A DNA stretch of 63,337 bases, from NCBI GenBank assembly GCA_017934185.1, contig JAGBJY010000023.1, positions 1 to 63,337 on the forward strand, written 5' to 3'. The translations under genes and the position numbers were made by a program. A model generated the notes under the pieces. The model was not told where the DNA came from and made no database searches. It saw nothing but the letters and a program-made list of their open reading frames with translations. Positions 32,043 through 40,627 of this stretch are shown piece by piece (within the stretch, counting starts at the first letter, position 1; each line of letters begins with the position of its first letter). The DNA is from Bacteroidales bacterium. Lineage in GTDB: Bacteria > Bacteroidota > Bacteroidia > Bacteroidales > UBA932.

Positions 32043-34790
32043 ATGGCAGAAGATTGGGAAGAAATCGAAGGACAGGAAGAGGAAGAACTGGGAGAAGACG
32101 CCGTTGCCAGCGGCAAGTTTGAAAAACTTCTGGGCGACGACAGCAAGCGCTTCAAGCTGTCCGGCATGTTCAAGCAGTGGTATCTGGACTACGCGTCCTA
32201 TACCATCCTGGACCGTGCCGTACCTCATATTGTGGACGGTTTCAAGCCCGTTCAGCGCCGCGTGCTGCATACCATGTTCACCATGGATGACGGCCGATAC
32301 ACCAAGGTGGCCAACATCGTGGGACAGGCCATGCAGTACCATCCGCACGGCGACGCCTCCATCCTGGGCGCCCTGGTAACCCTGGGCCAGAAGGGGCTCC
32401 TCATTGACTGCCAGGGAAACTGGGGTAACATCCTCACCGGCGACTCCAACGCCGCCCCGCGTTACATTGAGGCCCGGCTTTCCAAGTTTGCCAAGGAAGT
32501 GGTCTTTGACCCCAAGGTAACCCCCTGGATGACTTCCTACGACGGCCGCAACCAGGAACCCACGGAACTTCCCGTGCGTTTCCCGCTGCTGCTTGCCCAG
32601 GGCACGGAAGGCATTGCCGCCGGCCTCAGTTCCAGGATTCTGCCCCATAACTTCAACGAGCTCATAGACGCTTCCATCGCCATCCTGAAAGGCCAGCCCT
32701 ATGAGCTGCTGCCGGACTTCCCCACAGGAGGCATCGCCGACTGCTCCAAGTACAACAAGGGCAAGCGCGGCGGCATGGTGAAGGTGCGCGCCCGCATCAA
32801 CAAGGTGGACAAGAGCACCATCACCATCACGGAAATCCCCTTCGGAAAAACCTCCCACGGCATTATTGACAGCATCCTCAAGGCCAAGGACAAGAAAAAA
32901 ATCAATATCAAGAAGATTGAGGACATGACCACCGACAAGGTGGAAATTGTGATTCACCTTCCGGCCGATGTCTCCCCGGACAAGACCATCGATGCCCTCT
33001 ACGCCTTCACCGAGTGCGAATCCAAGATAGCCCCCAACGCCTGTGTAATCCGGGAGAACAAGCCGGTGTTCCTCACGGTGGACGAGATTCTGGAGTACGA
33101 CACCTTCCACACCCGCGACATCCTGGAGGCCGAACTTCAGGTAAAACTGGGAGAGCTGGAAAACGACTGGCACTACAGTTCCCTGGAACGCATCTTCTTC
33201 GAGAACCGCATCTATAAAGTGCTGGAACAGAACCAGATGAGCTGGGAAGAGCAGCTGGAGGACATCATGGCGCAGATGAAGCAGTACGAAGACCTGCTGC
33301 ACCGGGAAATTGTGATGGAAGACATCCTGAAACTGGTAGAGAAGCCGGTGCGCAAGATTTCCAAATTCGACACCAAGGCCCTGGACGAGAAGATTTATGC
33401 CATCGAGGACCAGATGAAGGACATCCGGGACAAACTGGCACATATCACGGATTTCACCATTGACTGGTTCAAAGGCCTCAAGAAGAAATACGGCGCCCAG
33501 TGGCCTCGTCTCACGGAAATCTCTTCGCTGGAAACCATTTCCAGCACCAAGGTGGTGTCCAACAACGCCAAGCTCTACGCCAACATGGCCGAGGGCTTCG
33601 TGGGCATCGGCCTCAAGAGGGACGATGGCGTTCAACTGCTGGGCGAATGCTCCGACCTCAGCGAAATCATTGTCATCGGCAAGGATGGCAAATTCCGCGT
33701 GACCAAGGTCCAGGAAAAGGCTTTCTTCTGGAAAGACCTCCTGTATGCCGGCGTGTTCACCCGCGGTGACGAGCGCACCATCTTCAATGTAATTTACCGC
33801 GACGGCAAGGGCCCGGCCCATTATGCCAAACGCTTCAATATCACCTCGGTAACCCGCGACAAAGATTACGACATCACTACGGGCGCCGAGGGGTCCAAGA
33901 TTCTCTGGTTCACCGTGAACCACAACGGCGAGGCCGAAACCGTACGCATCAACCTCCGTCCCAAGAAGGGGCTTAAAAAGACGCAGCTGGAATGGAATTT
34001 TGCCGGCCTGGCCATCAAAGGCCGCGGCTCCCGGGGCAATCTGGTGACCAAGAACGCCATCGCCAAAATCCAGCTCAAGGCCAAGGGAATCACCACCCTG
34101 GAAGGCAAGGATATCTGGTGGGATCCGGACATCCAACGCCTGAACGAGGAAGGCCGCGGGCAGCTCCTGGGAAAATTCTCCGGGGAGGACCGCGTACTGG
34201 CCATCTTTGCCGACGGCACTTACTACACCACCACCTACGACGTCGTGAACAAGTACCAGGGAGAGGTTGTGCGGATAGAGAAGTTCGACCCTGCGCGCGT
34301 GTACACGGTCCTTTATTGGGACAATGCCGCCAAGGCCTACTACGTAAAGCGTTTCAGCTTCGTGGAAAGCAACAACACACCCGTGCTCTTTATCTCGGAC
34401 ACCCGCGGGTCCCGCCTGGTGGAACTATCGGCCGACCTTCATCCGCAGATTCTTCTCACCTACGGCGGAAAATTCCAGCACAAACAGCCGGAACTCGTTG
34501 ACGCCGAAGAGTTTATTGCCAAGAAAGGCCTCACCGCCAAGGGCAAGAAGTGCTCGGCCATGGACCTCAAGACAGTGGCCTTCGGAGAGCCGCTGGTGAA
34601 AGCCGAAGACCTGGTTGAGCCCTCCGCCCCTGAAATTCCCGACGAAGTGGATGTGGACGAGGAATTCGCCGCCGAACTCCCGGAAGATGAGCCCATCGAG
34701 CAAACCGGCCAGGCCGCAGACCTCCTCAACGGCAGCCCGTCCGACGACGAGCCCCTGGACATGGAAGGCTGGGAACCGACGCTGTTCTAG
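32043..34790 (+). CDS. parC: DNA topoisomerase IV subunit A
   Basis: Decatenates sister chromosomes. 915 residues with an acidic N-terminus (EDWEEIEGQEEEELGED). The breakage-reunion domain has LDYASYTILDRAVPHIVDGF, KPVQRRVLHTM, YHPHGDASILGAL and the catalytic Tyr at about 141 in APRYIEARLSKFA. The GyrA-like C-terminal beta-pinwheel is present but lacks a clear GyrA box. The opening pattern MFKQWYLDYASYTILDRAVP matches Bacteroidota ParC rather than GyrA. No parE is adjacent. The 3' end overlaps recJ by 4 bp, convergent. Confidence 0.92.
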   Translation: MAEDWEEIEGQEEEELGEDAVASGKFEKLLGDDSKRFKLSGMFKQWYLDYASYTILDRAVPHIVDGFKPVQRRVLHTMFTMDDGRYTKVANIVGQAMQYHPHGDASILGALVTLGQKGLLIDCQGNWGNILTGDSNAAPRYIEARLSKFAKEVVFDPKVTPWMTSYDGRNQEPTELPVRFPLLLAQGTEGIAAGLSSRILPHNFNELIDASIAILKGQPYELLPDFPTGGIADCSKYNKGKRGGMVKVRARINKVDKSTITITEIPFGKTSHGIIDSILKAKDKKKINIKKIEDMTTDKVEIVIHLPADVSPDKTIDALYAFTECESKIAPNACVIRENKPVFLTVDEILEYDTFHTRDILEAELQVKLGELENDWHYSSLERIFFENRIYKVLEQNQMSWEEQLEDIMAQMKQYEDLLHREIVMEDILKLVEKPVRKISKFDTKALDEKIYAIEDQMKDIRDKLAHITDFTIDWFKGLKKKYGAQWPRLTEISSLETISSTKVVSNNAKLYANMAEGFVGIGLKRDDGVQLLGECSDLSEIIVIGKDGKFRVTKVQEKAFFWKDLLYAGVFTRGDERTIFNVIYRDGKGPAHYAKRFNITSVTRDKDYDITTGAEGSKILWFTVNHNGEAETVRINLRPKKGLKKTQLEWNFAGLAIKGRGSRGNLVTKNAIAKIQLKAKGITTLEGKDIWWDPDIQRLNEEGRGQLLGKFSGEDRVLAIFADGTYYTTTYDVVNKYQGEVVRIEKFDPARVYTVLYWDNAAKAYYVKRFSFVESNNTPVLFISDTRGSRLVELSADLHPQILLTYGGKFQHKQPELVDAEEFIAKKGLTAKGKKCSAMDLKTVAFGEPLVKAEDLVEPSAPEIPDEVDVDEEFAAELPEDEPIEQTGQAADLLNGSPSDDEPLDMEGWEPTLF

Positions 34791-36526
34791 ATGAGTTCGT
34801 CCCTTTTTCGGATGTCTTTGAGGCGCAGCTGGACGGTAGAAGAGCCGCGGTAGAAATTCTCCACAATGGAATAGCAGACGTCGAAGGGATTGCCGGCTTT
34901 GATGTGCTCATAGTAGGCATCGGCCATATTGAAGCCGATGGCAGCCAGTTGGCGGTAGGGCAGGTTTTCCTGAATGACATCCAGTTTGAGATGTACCCCG
35001 CCCGCGCCCACTTTGCGGCCATTGCCGGCATCGTAGACGTTCTCCGTGAGGAAGACCGGGTTGCTGTTTCCGGGGCCGAAAGGCTGGAACTGCTTGAGGA
35101 TGCGCGTGAATTTGGGCGTAATCTGCGAGAAGTCCAGCTTGGCGTCTATCTCAATGACGGGTTTGGTGTCTTCCTTCCGGATGTATCCGGCAGCAAAGGT
35201 TTCCATGCGGCGGCAGAACTCTTCCAGTTTGTCTTCCCGAAGGGTAAGCCCGGCGGCGTACATGTGTCCGCCGAAGTTCTCCAGTAAATCGGCACAACTT
35301 TCTATGGAGGCGTAAAGGTCGAAGCCCTGGATGCTGCGGGCGCTGCCGGTGATGAAACCGTTGCTCTTGGTGAGCACTACGGTGGGCTTGTAATAGGCTT
35401 CTACCAGGCGGGATGCAACAATGCCCACAACGCCCTTGTTCCAAGTGGGATTATAAACAATGGTGACATGCTCTGAAGCCAAAGCCGTACCGCCGGCCAC
35501 CATTTCCAGGGCTTCCTGGGTGATGGCGCGGTCTATGTCCTTGCGGGCCTGGTTGTTGTCGTTCACCTGCTGACCAATCTTGAAAGCCTGCGTGGCGTTG
35601 GTAGCGGTAAGGAGTTCCACGGCCAAGCGGCCACTTTCCATACGGCCGGCGGCATTGATGCGGGGGCCGATTTTGAACACAATGTCATCGATGCCGATGT
35701 GCCCCGGCTCCAGCTTGGCCAGGTTAATCATGGCCAGGAGCCCCTCGCGGGGGTGCTCGTTCAGCCGTTTGAGGCCGTAATGGGCCAGGATACGGTTCTC
35801 GCCGGTCATGGACACCAGGTCGGAAGCGATGGAAACCACCTGCAAGTCCAGCAGGGGCTCCAACAGGGCGGGGTCCAGCCTGTACTGCTGGATGTACCCC
35901 TGCACCAGTTTGAAGCCTACCCCGCAACCGCAAAGGTCGTCAAAGGGATAGTGGCAGTCTTCGCGCTTGGGATCCAGGATGGCCACAGCCTTGGGAAGTT
36001 CCGCCTCCGGGAGGTGATGGTCGCAGATAATGACCTCAATGCCCTTGGCGCGGGCATACTCCACTTTTTCGATGGCTTTGATGCCACAGTCCAGGGTTAT
36101 TACCAAGGTCACGCCATTGTCTCCGGCCCAGTCCAGCGCCTTGTAAGAGAGGCCGTAACCTTCATCGTAGCGGTCCGGAATGTAGAATTCTACGCGCTGG
36201 GTGAACTGGCGGATGAAGGAATAGACCTGGGCAACAGCGGTGGTGCCGTCTACGTCGTAGTCTCCGTACACCAGAATCTTCTCGCCGCCGGTGATGGCCT
36301 TATGCAGGCGTTCTACGGCCTTGTCCATGTCCTTCATGAGGACAGGATCGTGCAGGGCTTCCAGCTGGGGACGGAAAAAGGCGCGGGCCTGATCGAAAGT
36401 CTCAATGCCGCGCTGGACCAGCAAATTGGCCAGAACCTGGTCCAAGCCAAGTTCTGCCGCCAGTTGCGACGCTTTCTCTGCATCGGCCGGTGCCTTGAGT
36501 TGCCACTGTACTTCCTGCGTGTCCAT
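34787..36526 (-). CDS. recJ: Single-stranded-DNA exonuclease RecJ
   Basis: 5'-3' ssDNA exonuclease in recombination and repair. 579 residues from MDTQEVQWQLKAPADAEKAS. DHH-family motifs: VYGDYDVDGTTAVAQVYSFI near 80, LDCGIKAIEKV, IICDHHLPEAELP near 160, and the DHHA1/RNA-binding part with NFGGHMYAAGLTLRED. The ATG at 36526 was preferred over an upstream in-frame start because a TATCTTTG box ends 7 nt before it. Convergent with parC (4-bp overlap). Confidence 0.95.
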   Translation of the reverse strand: MDTQEVQWQLKAPADAEKASQLAAELGLDQVLANLLVQRGIETFDQARAFFRPQLEALHDPVLMKDMDKAVERLHKAITGGEKILVYGDYDVDGTTAVAQVYSFIRQFTQRVEFYIPDRYDEGYGLSYKALDWAGDNGVTLVITLDCGIKAIEKVEYARAKGIEVIICDHHLPEAELPKAVAILDPKREDCHYPFDDLCGCGVGFKLVQGYIQQYRLDPALLEPLLDLQVVSIASDLVSMTGENRILAHYGLKRLNEHPREGLLAMINLAKLEPGHIGIDDIVFKIGPRINAAGRMESGRLAVELLTATNATQAFKIGQQVNDNNQARKDIDRAITQEALEMVAGGTALASEHVTIVYNPTWNKGVVGIVASRLVEAYYKPTVVLTKSNGFITGSARSIQGFDLYASIESCADLLENFGGHMYAAGLTLREDKLEEFCRRMETFAAGYIRKEDTKPVIEIDAKLDFSQITPKFTRILKQFQPFGPGNSNPVFLTENVYDAGNGRKVGAGGVHLKLDVIQENLPYRQLAAIGFNMADAYYEHIKAGNPFDVCYSIVENFYRGSSTVQLRLKDIRKRDELI

Positions 36527-36533
36527 AGTCTTA

Positions 36534-36541
36534 CAAAGATA
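36534..36541 (-). promoter_or_regulatory. TAnnTTTG -7 box for recJ
   Basis: Minus-strand TATCTTTG ends 7 nt before the recJ ATG, consistent with a nearly leaderless mRNA. Confidence 0.6.
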
Positions 36542-36570
36542 CAAAATCCAAGGCGGAAATGCAAAAAAGA

Positions 36571-37068
36571 CTACAGACAGTCAATGATAATCTCGTCAAC
36601 GATTTCTTCAGGGGTGCAGCCGTCGGTGTCCAGCACAATGTGGGCAGCAGCGCTATAGAGCGGTTCGCGGTCGGCAAGCCGGGCGGCAAGGTGGCCGGTC
36701 GCCAGCGGGCGGCCGGCTGTGTGCCCCTCCAAACGGGCTTCCAGCGTTTCCAGCGTAGCTTTCAGATAGATACAGAGTGTTTTGGACTGCAGGAGTTCTG
36801 CCGAGCCCGGCACCGTGACCGTTCCGCCGCCGAGGGCAAGGACAGCCGTATTTTCTTCATACCTCCGCACCGTTTCTTCCAGCACTTTCTTTTCAAGGCG
36901 GCGGAATCCGGCTTCCCCATCGGCCTCAAAGATAGCGGGGATGCTGCGGCCGGCCTTTTTCTCTATAAGGGTATCCAGGTCCAGGAAAGGGCAGCCCAGG
37001 GCATCGGCCAATAGGGCTCCGACGGTACTTTTACCGCTGCCCATGAATCCGGTGAGTGCTACAAGCAT
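36571..37068 (-). CDS. aroK: Shikimate kinase
   Basis: Phosphorylates shikimate in aromatic amino acid synthesis. 165 residues: P-loop LTGFMGSGKSTVGALLA near 5-20, FLDLDTLIEKKAGRSIPAIF, GEAGFRRLEKKVLEE, and ALGGGTVTVPGSAE, with the lid region GRPLATGHLAARLADREPLY. Full length for the family. It lies 22 bp downstream of the AT-rich lipoprotein gene on the same strand and 44 bp upstream of recJ. Confidence 0.96.
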   Translation of the reverse strand: MLVALTGFMGSGKSTVGALLADALGCPFLDLDTLIEKKAGRSIPAIFEADGEAGFRRLEKKVLEETVRRYEENTAVLALGGGTVTVPGSAELLQSKTLCIYLKATLETLEARLEGHTAGRPLATGHLAARLADREPLYSAAAHIVLDTDGCTPEEIVDEIIIDCL

Positions 37069-37090
37069 ATGCTATTAGATTACTTCACCG

Positions 37091-37525
37091 TCAGTCCAGG
37101 GTCATGTACATATTACATGACCAAGAATTTCGTAAAGACCACTCTGCCCATAAATCTCCAATCTCGCCCTCCCATTCTATCCTTAATCCCTTTTGATTCT
37201 CTAAATAATGTCCCGTAAAAAAAAGATCATTATTTAATAAAATGGATAGGACCTCTTTTTCATAACTGAATTTCATTTCCGGCATATAACTACTATAAGA
37301 AAAACCCGACTGATGATTCTTATAGGTATAGTAAACAACAGCACGGTTATTATTGGGGATTAACGAGAGTTCCATCCAAAAGTAATCTCCGTTTTCTGAA
37401 GATTTATTCCCGGTATATGAATATACAGGAGCAAAATAGCATATGGTCGGATCCTCATCAACTTGTTGTAAAGACTTACAAGAAGACAATAGGACTATTA
37501 TTAAGACAACATGGAAATATTTCAT
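37091..37525 (-). CDS. Hypothetical lipoprotein in an AT-rich island
   Basis: 144 residues: MKYFHVVLIIVLLSSCKSLQ is a lipoprotein signal with a Cys at 16. The remainder is rich in aromatic and hydroxyl residues (YFAPVYSYTGNKSSENGDYF, VVYYTYKNHQSGFSYSSY) and probably beta-stranded. I recognise no family. The gene and its upstream flank to about 37740 are visibly AT-rich, with codons such as AAT, TAT and ATA that neighbours avoid, suggesting acquisition by transfer. The island abuts the R2 repeat composite at 37754. Confidence 0.65.
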   Translation of the reverse strand: MKYFHVVLIIVLLSSCKSLQQVDEDPTICYFAPVYSYTGNKSSENGDYFWMELSLIPNNNRAVVYYTYKNHQSGFSYSSYMPEMKFSYEKEVLSILLNNDLFFTGHYLENQKGLRIEWEGEIGDLWAEWSLRNSWSCNMYMTLD

Positions 37526-37753
37526 ATTCAGTAACTATAAATAGTAGAAGATGGTACAAGGTAATTCGTTATAGTAGAAAGGGCATTACAGGAAACGAAA
37601 CAGATAACGGCTGTCATAAACAATGAAATACTTCTCATAATTTCTTCTCGCTTATTATTATCCACACAAAGATACACTTTCCGTCACAGTTTTGCAATAA
37701 ATTGCTCCTAATTGTTTTCAGCCAACCGAAAAAGTGATGCAGTATTTTTATTG
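37526..37753. other. AT-rich non-coding stretch beside repeat composite
   Basis: Low-GC spacer upstream of the hypothetical lipoprotein. It holds one candidate minus-strand promoter box (37667-37674) and no open frame I can support. Confidence 0.5.
37667..37674 (-). promoter_or_regulatory. Candidate TAnnTTTG -7 box for AT-rich lipoprotein
   Basis: Minus-strand TATCTTTG, 141 nt before the ATG. The distance makes it less certain than the others. Confidence 0.35.
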
Positions 37754-37887
37754 TGCCGCCGATACAGCCATACGCACTGTACGGGCGATTTTGTGGATCG
37801 GCGGCAACGTTTTTGCCGTTTTGGGCCGATTTCCTTGCCGCCGATACAGGAAATCGGCCATATATGCATTCTGCGTGGATCGGCGGC
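37754..37887 (+). repeat. R2 two-unit repeat composite
   Basis: Unit a (37754-37807) and unit b (37835-37887) each run from GCCGCCGATACAG to GGATCGGCGGC and are joined by a 27-nt spacer. The whole is an inverted near-copy of 54172-54307 (a matches f, b matches e, and the spacer matches too). The last base of unit b is the G of the acyltransferase stop codon TAG on the minus strand, where other units have TTGCC in place of TAGCC. Confidence 0.93.
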
Positions 37888-39047
37888 TAGCCCATGAGGT
37901 ATTTGCCGATATGCGGAATGCGCTGGAGAAGGCAGGCGGCCAGCCCTACGAGGGCGAAGCTGCAGAGGGCCGTTCCGAGGATTTGCACGGGAGTGGTCCA
38001 GCCCCCCAGGACACCCTCCGTGCCCAGGCCCAGCCAACTGCGGAAAAAGGCTGATACCGGGGCCAACACCAGCATGTGGCAGAGGTACATGCCGTAACCG
38101 GCCTTGGAAAGCGGGAGAACCAGATGACGGTAGAAAGGAGATTCTTCGCTACGCTCAGAATGACAATGCCGGAAGGCCAGGGTGAGGCCCACGGCGGAGA
38201 GCACCACCGGCAGGCCGCAGAAGGCGATGGCGGCTTCCCAGCCCACGGCAAGGTTCACCGCTCCGGCAATGGGGAAAGTGTCGGAAGAAGCGCTCATCCG
38301 CCCCAGGAAACCGCTGAAAATGGCCAGGAAACCCAGCAGGAAGAGGGTCCAGCCCAGATACCTCACGCTTTTTGTGCATGGAAGAAACTTCCGGATGTAC
38401 AGCCCCACCATAAGATAACCGATGAAGCCGCTCAGGTAGTAGAACGTCCCGTACGGATTCCAGGAGGCTTCGCCCCAAAGCGGGAACTGGGCGGCTGCAG
38501 GAAGGCCATCGGCCGCAAAAATGAGCAGCGGCTGCCCTCCGGCGGCTTCGCGCACAAAAGGCAGGAGCGTGGTCACAAGCCAGATACCCAGATAAACTTC
38601 CAGTTCCCGGCGGGAGACTTTTTCGGCCCAGGGGGAAAGGAGCGGCATCAGGAGATAGATGCCCAGGAGCATATACACAAACCAGAGGTGTCCGGCGGCG
38701 TAGTTGAAGTTAAGAAGCAGGCCCTTCAGGTTGGCCGCCGGTTCTCCCCAGACCAGGGCGTACACCAGCGTCCACACCAGCATGGGGATGAGGATGCGCA
38801 CCGCACGGCGCTTGAAAAAATCGGCCGTAGCGTAGTGCAGCGGGAACTGCAGGTAGCTGGACGCAATGAGGAAAACGGGCACGCAGCACCGTGCCAGGGC
38901 TTCAAAGGCCGATACCCAGTAGGCATCCGTGGCGGTGAGCACCAGCGTTCCGTCACCGCCCAGATAGAACGGTTCCGTGCCGTGCACCACCATTACCAGG
39001 AAACACGCAGTAACCCGCAGAAAGTCAAGCCAAACCTCTCTTGTCAT
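37887..39047 (-). CDS. Acyltransferase-3 family membrane protein with in-frame CHSERSEES insertion
   Basis: 386 residues with about ten hydrophobic segments and the OafA/acyltransferase-3 opening VWLDFLRVTACFLVMVVHGT, where the His is the presumed catalytic residue. Likely O-acylates a surface glycan or lipid; the substrate is unknown. At about 293-303 the frame reads CHSERSEESPF, the translation of a well-known short dispersed repeat (38140-38165), inserted between two membrane helices. The ATG at 39047 overlaps the birA stop (ATGA), so it ends the operon MBL-birA-acyltransferase. Its stop codon sits at the edge of an R2 element. Confidence 0.87.
   Translation of the reverse strand: MTREVWLDFLRVTACFLVMVVHGTEPFYLGGDGTLVLTATDAYWVSAFEALARCCVPVFLIASSYLQFPLHYATADFFKRRAVRILIPMLVWTLVYALVWGEPAANLKGLLLNFNYAAGHLWFVYMLLGIYLLMPLLSPWAEKVSRRELEVYLGIWLVTTLLPFVREAAGGQPLLIFAADGLPAAAQFPLWGEASWNPYGTFYYLSGFIGYLMVGLYIRKFLPCTKSVRYLGWTLFLLGFLAIFSGFLGRMSASSDTFPIAGAVNLAVGWEAAIAFCGLPVVLSAVGLTLAFRHCHSERSEESPFYRHLVLPLSKAGYGMYLCHMLVLAPVSAFFRSWLGLGTEGVLGGWTTPVQILGTALCSFALVGLAACLLQRIPHIGKYLMG
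38140..38165 (-). repeat. Short dispersed repeat R3 inside acyltransferase gene
   Basis: The 26-bp sequence containing ATTCTTCGCT and CGCTCAGAATGACA matches 56025-56050 with one difference. In the gene frame it gives CHSERSEES. Confidence 0.9.
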
Positions 39048-39796
39048 AGCACAAAACTCACTTCTTTGAACCAATAATAACGCATGGGCTTCCCTTCCGA
39101 CTCCAAATCCCAGATGCACAGGCGCCCGTCCGGCTCTACCCCTTGCAGGATTCCCCAGTATTCCTTATCGCGCAGGCAGTCATAGTATCGGCAATTGCGG
39201 TCTTTCCCGTAAAGCTGATGGGAATAGCCGCGGAAAAGGGCAGCCCGCTCCCGCTCATCGAAAATGAGGGGGAACTCTTCTTCAAAAATGCGCAGGAACT
39301 TCTGGAGACAGGTCTCCAGGTCGGTTTCCTTGCCGTAACAGCGCACAAGCGAGGTAGCCATGGCCAGCTGCGGAAACTCCCGCTGGTTGATATTGAGGCC
39401 GATGCCGATCACAGCCGCATCCAGGTTCTCCCCTTTGAGGGTGTTCTCGATGAGCATGCCGCAGATTTTGTGCTTCTGGACATAGATGTCGTTGGGCCAC
39501 TTGATATCGCACCCTACGCCGAAACTTCTGAGGAAAAGGGCTAACGTGTAAGACGTGAGGTACGTGAGCCACATCACATCCTTGGCCGCCAAATCCGGGA
39601 CGCCGTCCTGGCCGAACTTGAGAACAATGCTGAAAGTGAGGTTCTTACCAGGTTCCGAGAACCAGGTATTGCCGCGCTGGCCCCTGCCGGCCGTCTGTTC
39701 CCGGGCCACCAGCACGGTGCCGCCGGGGAAATCCTGAAGATGCCTGAGGGCCTCCGAGTTGGTGGAGTCCAGGGTGTCGTACCAAATTACGTTCAT
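39044..39796 (-). CDS. birA: Biotin--[acetyl-CoA-carboxylase] ligase
   Basis: Attaches biotin to carboxylase carrier domains. 250 residues, ligase-only, without an N-terminal DNA-binding domain, so it is not a repressor. Signatures: YDTLDSTNSEALRHL, REQTAGRGQRGNTWFSEPGK (biotinyl-AMP loop), KWPNDIYVQKHKICGMLIE, and GIGLNINQREFP. The start overlaps the MBL hydrolase stop and its own stop overlaps the acyltransferase start (both ATGA). Confidence 0.95.
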   Translation of the reverse strand: MNVIWYDTLDSTNSEALRHLQDFPGGTVLVAREQTAGRGQRGNTWFSEPGKNLTFSIVLKFGQDGVPDLAAKDVMWLTYLTSYTLALFLRSFGVGCDIKWPNDIYVQKHKICGMLIENTLKGENLDAAVIGIGLNINQREFPQLAMATSLVRCYGKETDLETCLQKFLRIFEEEFPLIFDERERAALFRGYSHQLYGKDRNCRYYDCLRDKEYWGILQGVEPDGRLCIWDLESEGKPMRYYWFKEVSFVL

Positions 39797-40497
39797 AGGG
39801 TCTGAATGGGGATGCCGTCCTGGTTCCACCAATCAGAATCCGGCTCATTGAAGGGTTGAAGAAAGGGGTTGGTGGTGGCCTCCTTGAGGATGGAGGTGGG
39901 ATGGCCGTGTCCGGGGATGACATCGGTGTCGGAGGGCAGGGTAAGCAGTTTTTCCTGAATGGAGCGCATGAGCAGGTCATAGTCCCCGCCGGCAAGGTCT
40001 GTGCGGCCGATGCTGCCGGCAAAAAGGGTATCCCCGCTAATGAGCAGATTGTCATCGGCATAATAAAAACATACGCAGCCGGGGGTATGGCCGGGGGTAT
40101 GGAGCACTTTGCAGGTGGCGCCGGAAAAGCGGAGGACCTGCCCGTCAGCCAGAGGCTCTGAGGGGAACTCATGCTTGAGGAAGTTGAATCCCTGCATGCC
40201 CGGGAAGCCCTTGGTGAGCTCTTCCATGATGTTTTTGTCGGCGGGATGCAGGTACACGGGTACCTGGTAAAGGGCCAGGAGCTTGTTCACGCCCCAGACG
40301 TGGTCAAAATGGCCGTGGGTAAGGAGGATCACCTCCGGCGTAAGCCCATGGGCTTCCATAAAATCAGTGAGTTCCTTGAGGCCGTCCGGCGAAGACATGC
40401 CTGGGTCCACCACCGTGCAAGTGGCGCTGCCATCGGCCCAAAGCACGATGCAATTGGTGCCCAAAGGGTTAAAAGTAAATATTCTGGTGTGTAACAT
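39793..40497 (-). CDS. MBL-fold metallohydrolase, glyoxalase II-like
   Basis: 234 residues. Metal-binding motifs: LLTHGHFDHVWG (HxHxDH) near 75, HTPGHTPGCV near 155, SGDTLFAGSIGRTDL, and PGHGHPTSI near 210. Likely a hydroxyacylglutathione-type or similar thioester hydrolase; the substrate is not determined. I set the start at the ATG at 40497 (MLHTRIFTFNPLGTNC), because the upstream in-frame extension is encoded by the R1-like hairpin. First gene of the minus operon leading to birA. Confidence 0.88.
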   Translation of the reverse strand: MLHTRIFTFNPLGTNCIVLWADGSATCTVVDPGMSSPDGLKELTDFMEAHGLTPEVILLTHGHFDHVWGVNKLLALYQVPVYLHPADKNIMEELTKGFPGMQGFNFLKHEFPSEPLADGQVLRFSGATCKVLHTPGHTPGCVCFYYADDNLLISGDTLFAGSIGRTDLAGGDYDLLMRSIQEKLLTLPSDTDVIPGHGHPTSILKEATTNPFLQPFNEPDSDWWNQDGIPIQTL

Positions 40498-40513
40498 AAT
40501 GGCTTTCGTTTTT

Positions 40514-40594
40514 GAAAAACAAGCCGCCGCAATGCTCCTGTCGCTTTGCGACCCTATTCCGGGCAAAAGTCGCTTATGCGGCGGCTTGTTTTTC
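40514..40594. repeat. Variable-arm hairpin repeat (family R1), diverged copy 3
   Basis: Perfect 18-bp arms (40514-40531 and 40577-40594; AAGCCGCCGCA / TGCGGCGGCTT inside) enclose a 45-nt loop that shares GTCGCTT-GCGACCCT and CCGGGCAAA with copies 1 and 2. The arms are unrelated to theirs. It lies in the divergent spacer between the MBL hydrolase and the first dNK gene. Confidence 0.85.
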
Positions 40595-40619
40595 TTTGCA
40601 AATTTAACAAACTTTTAGT

Positions 40620-40627
40620 TAACTTTG
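40620..40627 (+). promoter_or_regulatory. TAnnTTTG -7 box for first dNK
   Basis: TAACTTTG lies 22 nt before the ATG at 40650 and 25 nt downstream of the R1-like hairpin. Confidence 0.6.

Noticed and set aside
31947-34136. A 729-residue open frame opposite parC, starting in the hairpin
   Set aside because: Antisense shadow of parC with Gly/Val/Leu/His-rich composition and no recognisable domain.
37417-37626. Plus-strand open frame in the AT-rich island
   Set aside because: It overlaps the minus-strand lipoprotein start and has no signal, domain or promoter.
37754-37887. Repeat-spacer-repeat layout suggesting a mini CRISPR array
   Set aside because: The units are inverted-ended and of two subtypes, the spacer itself is conserved at a second locus, and no cas gene is present.
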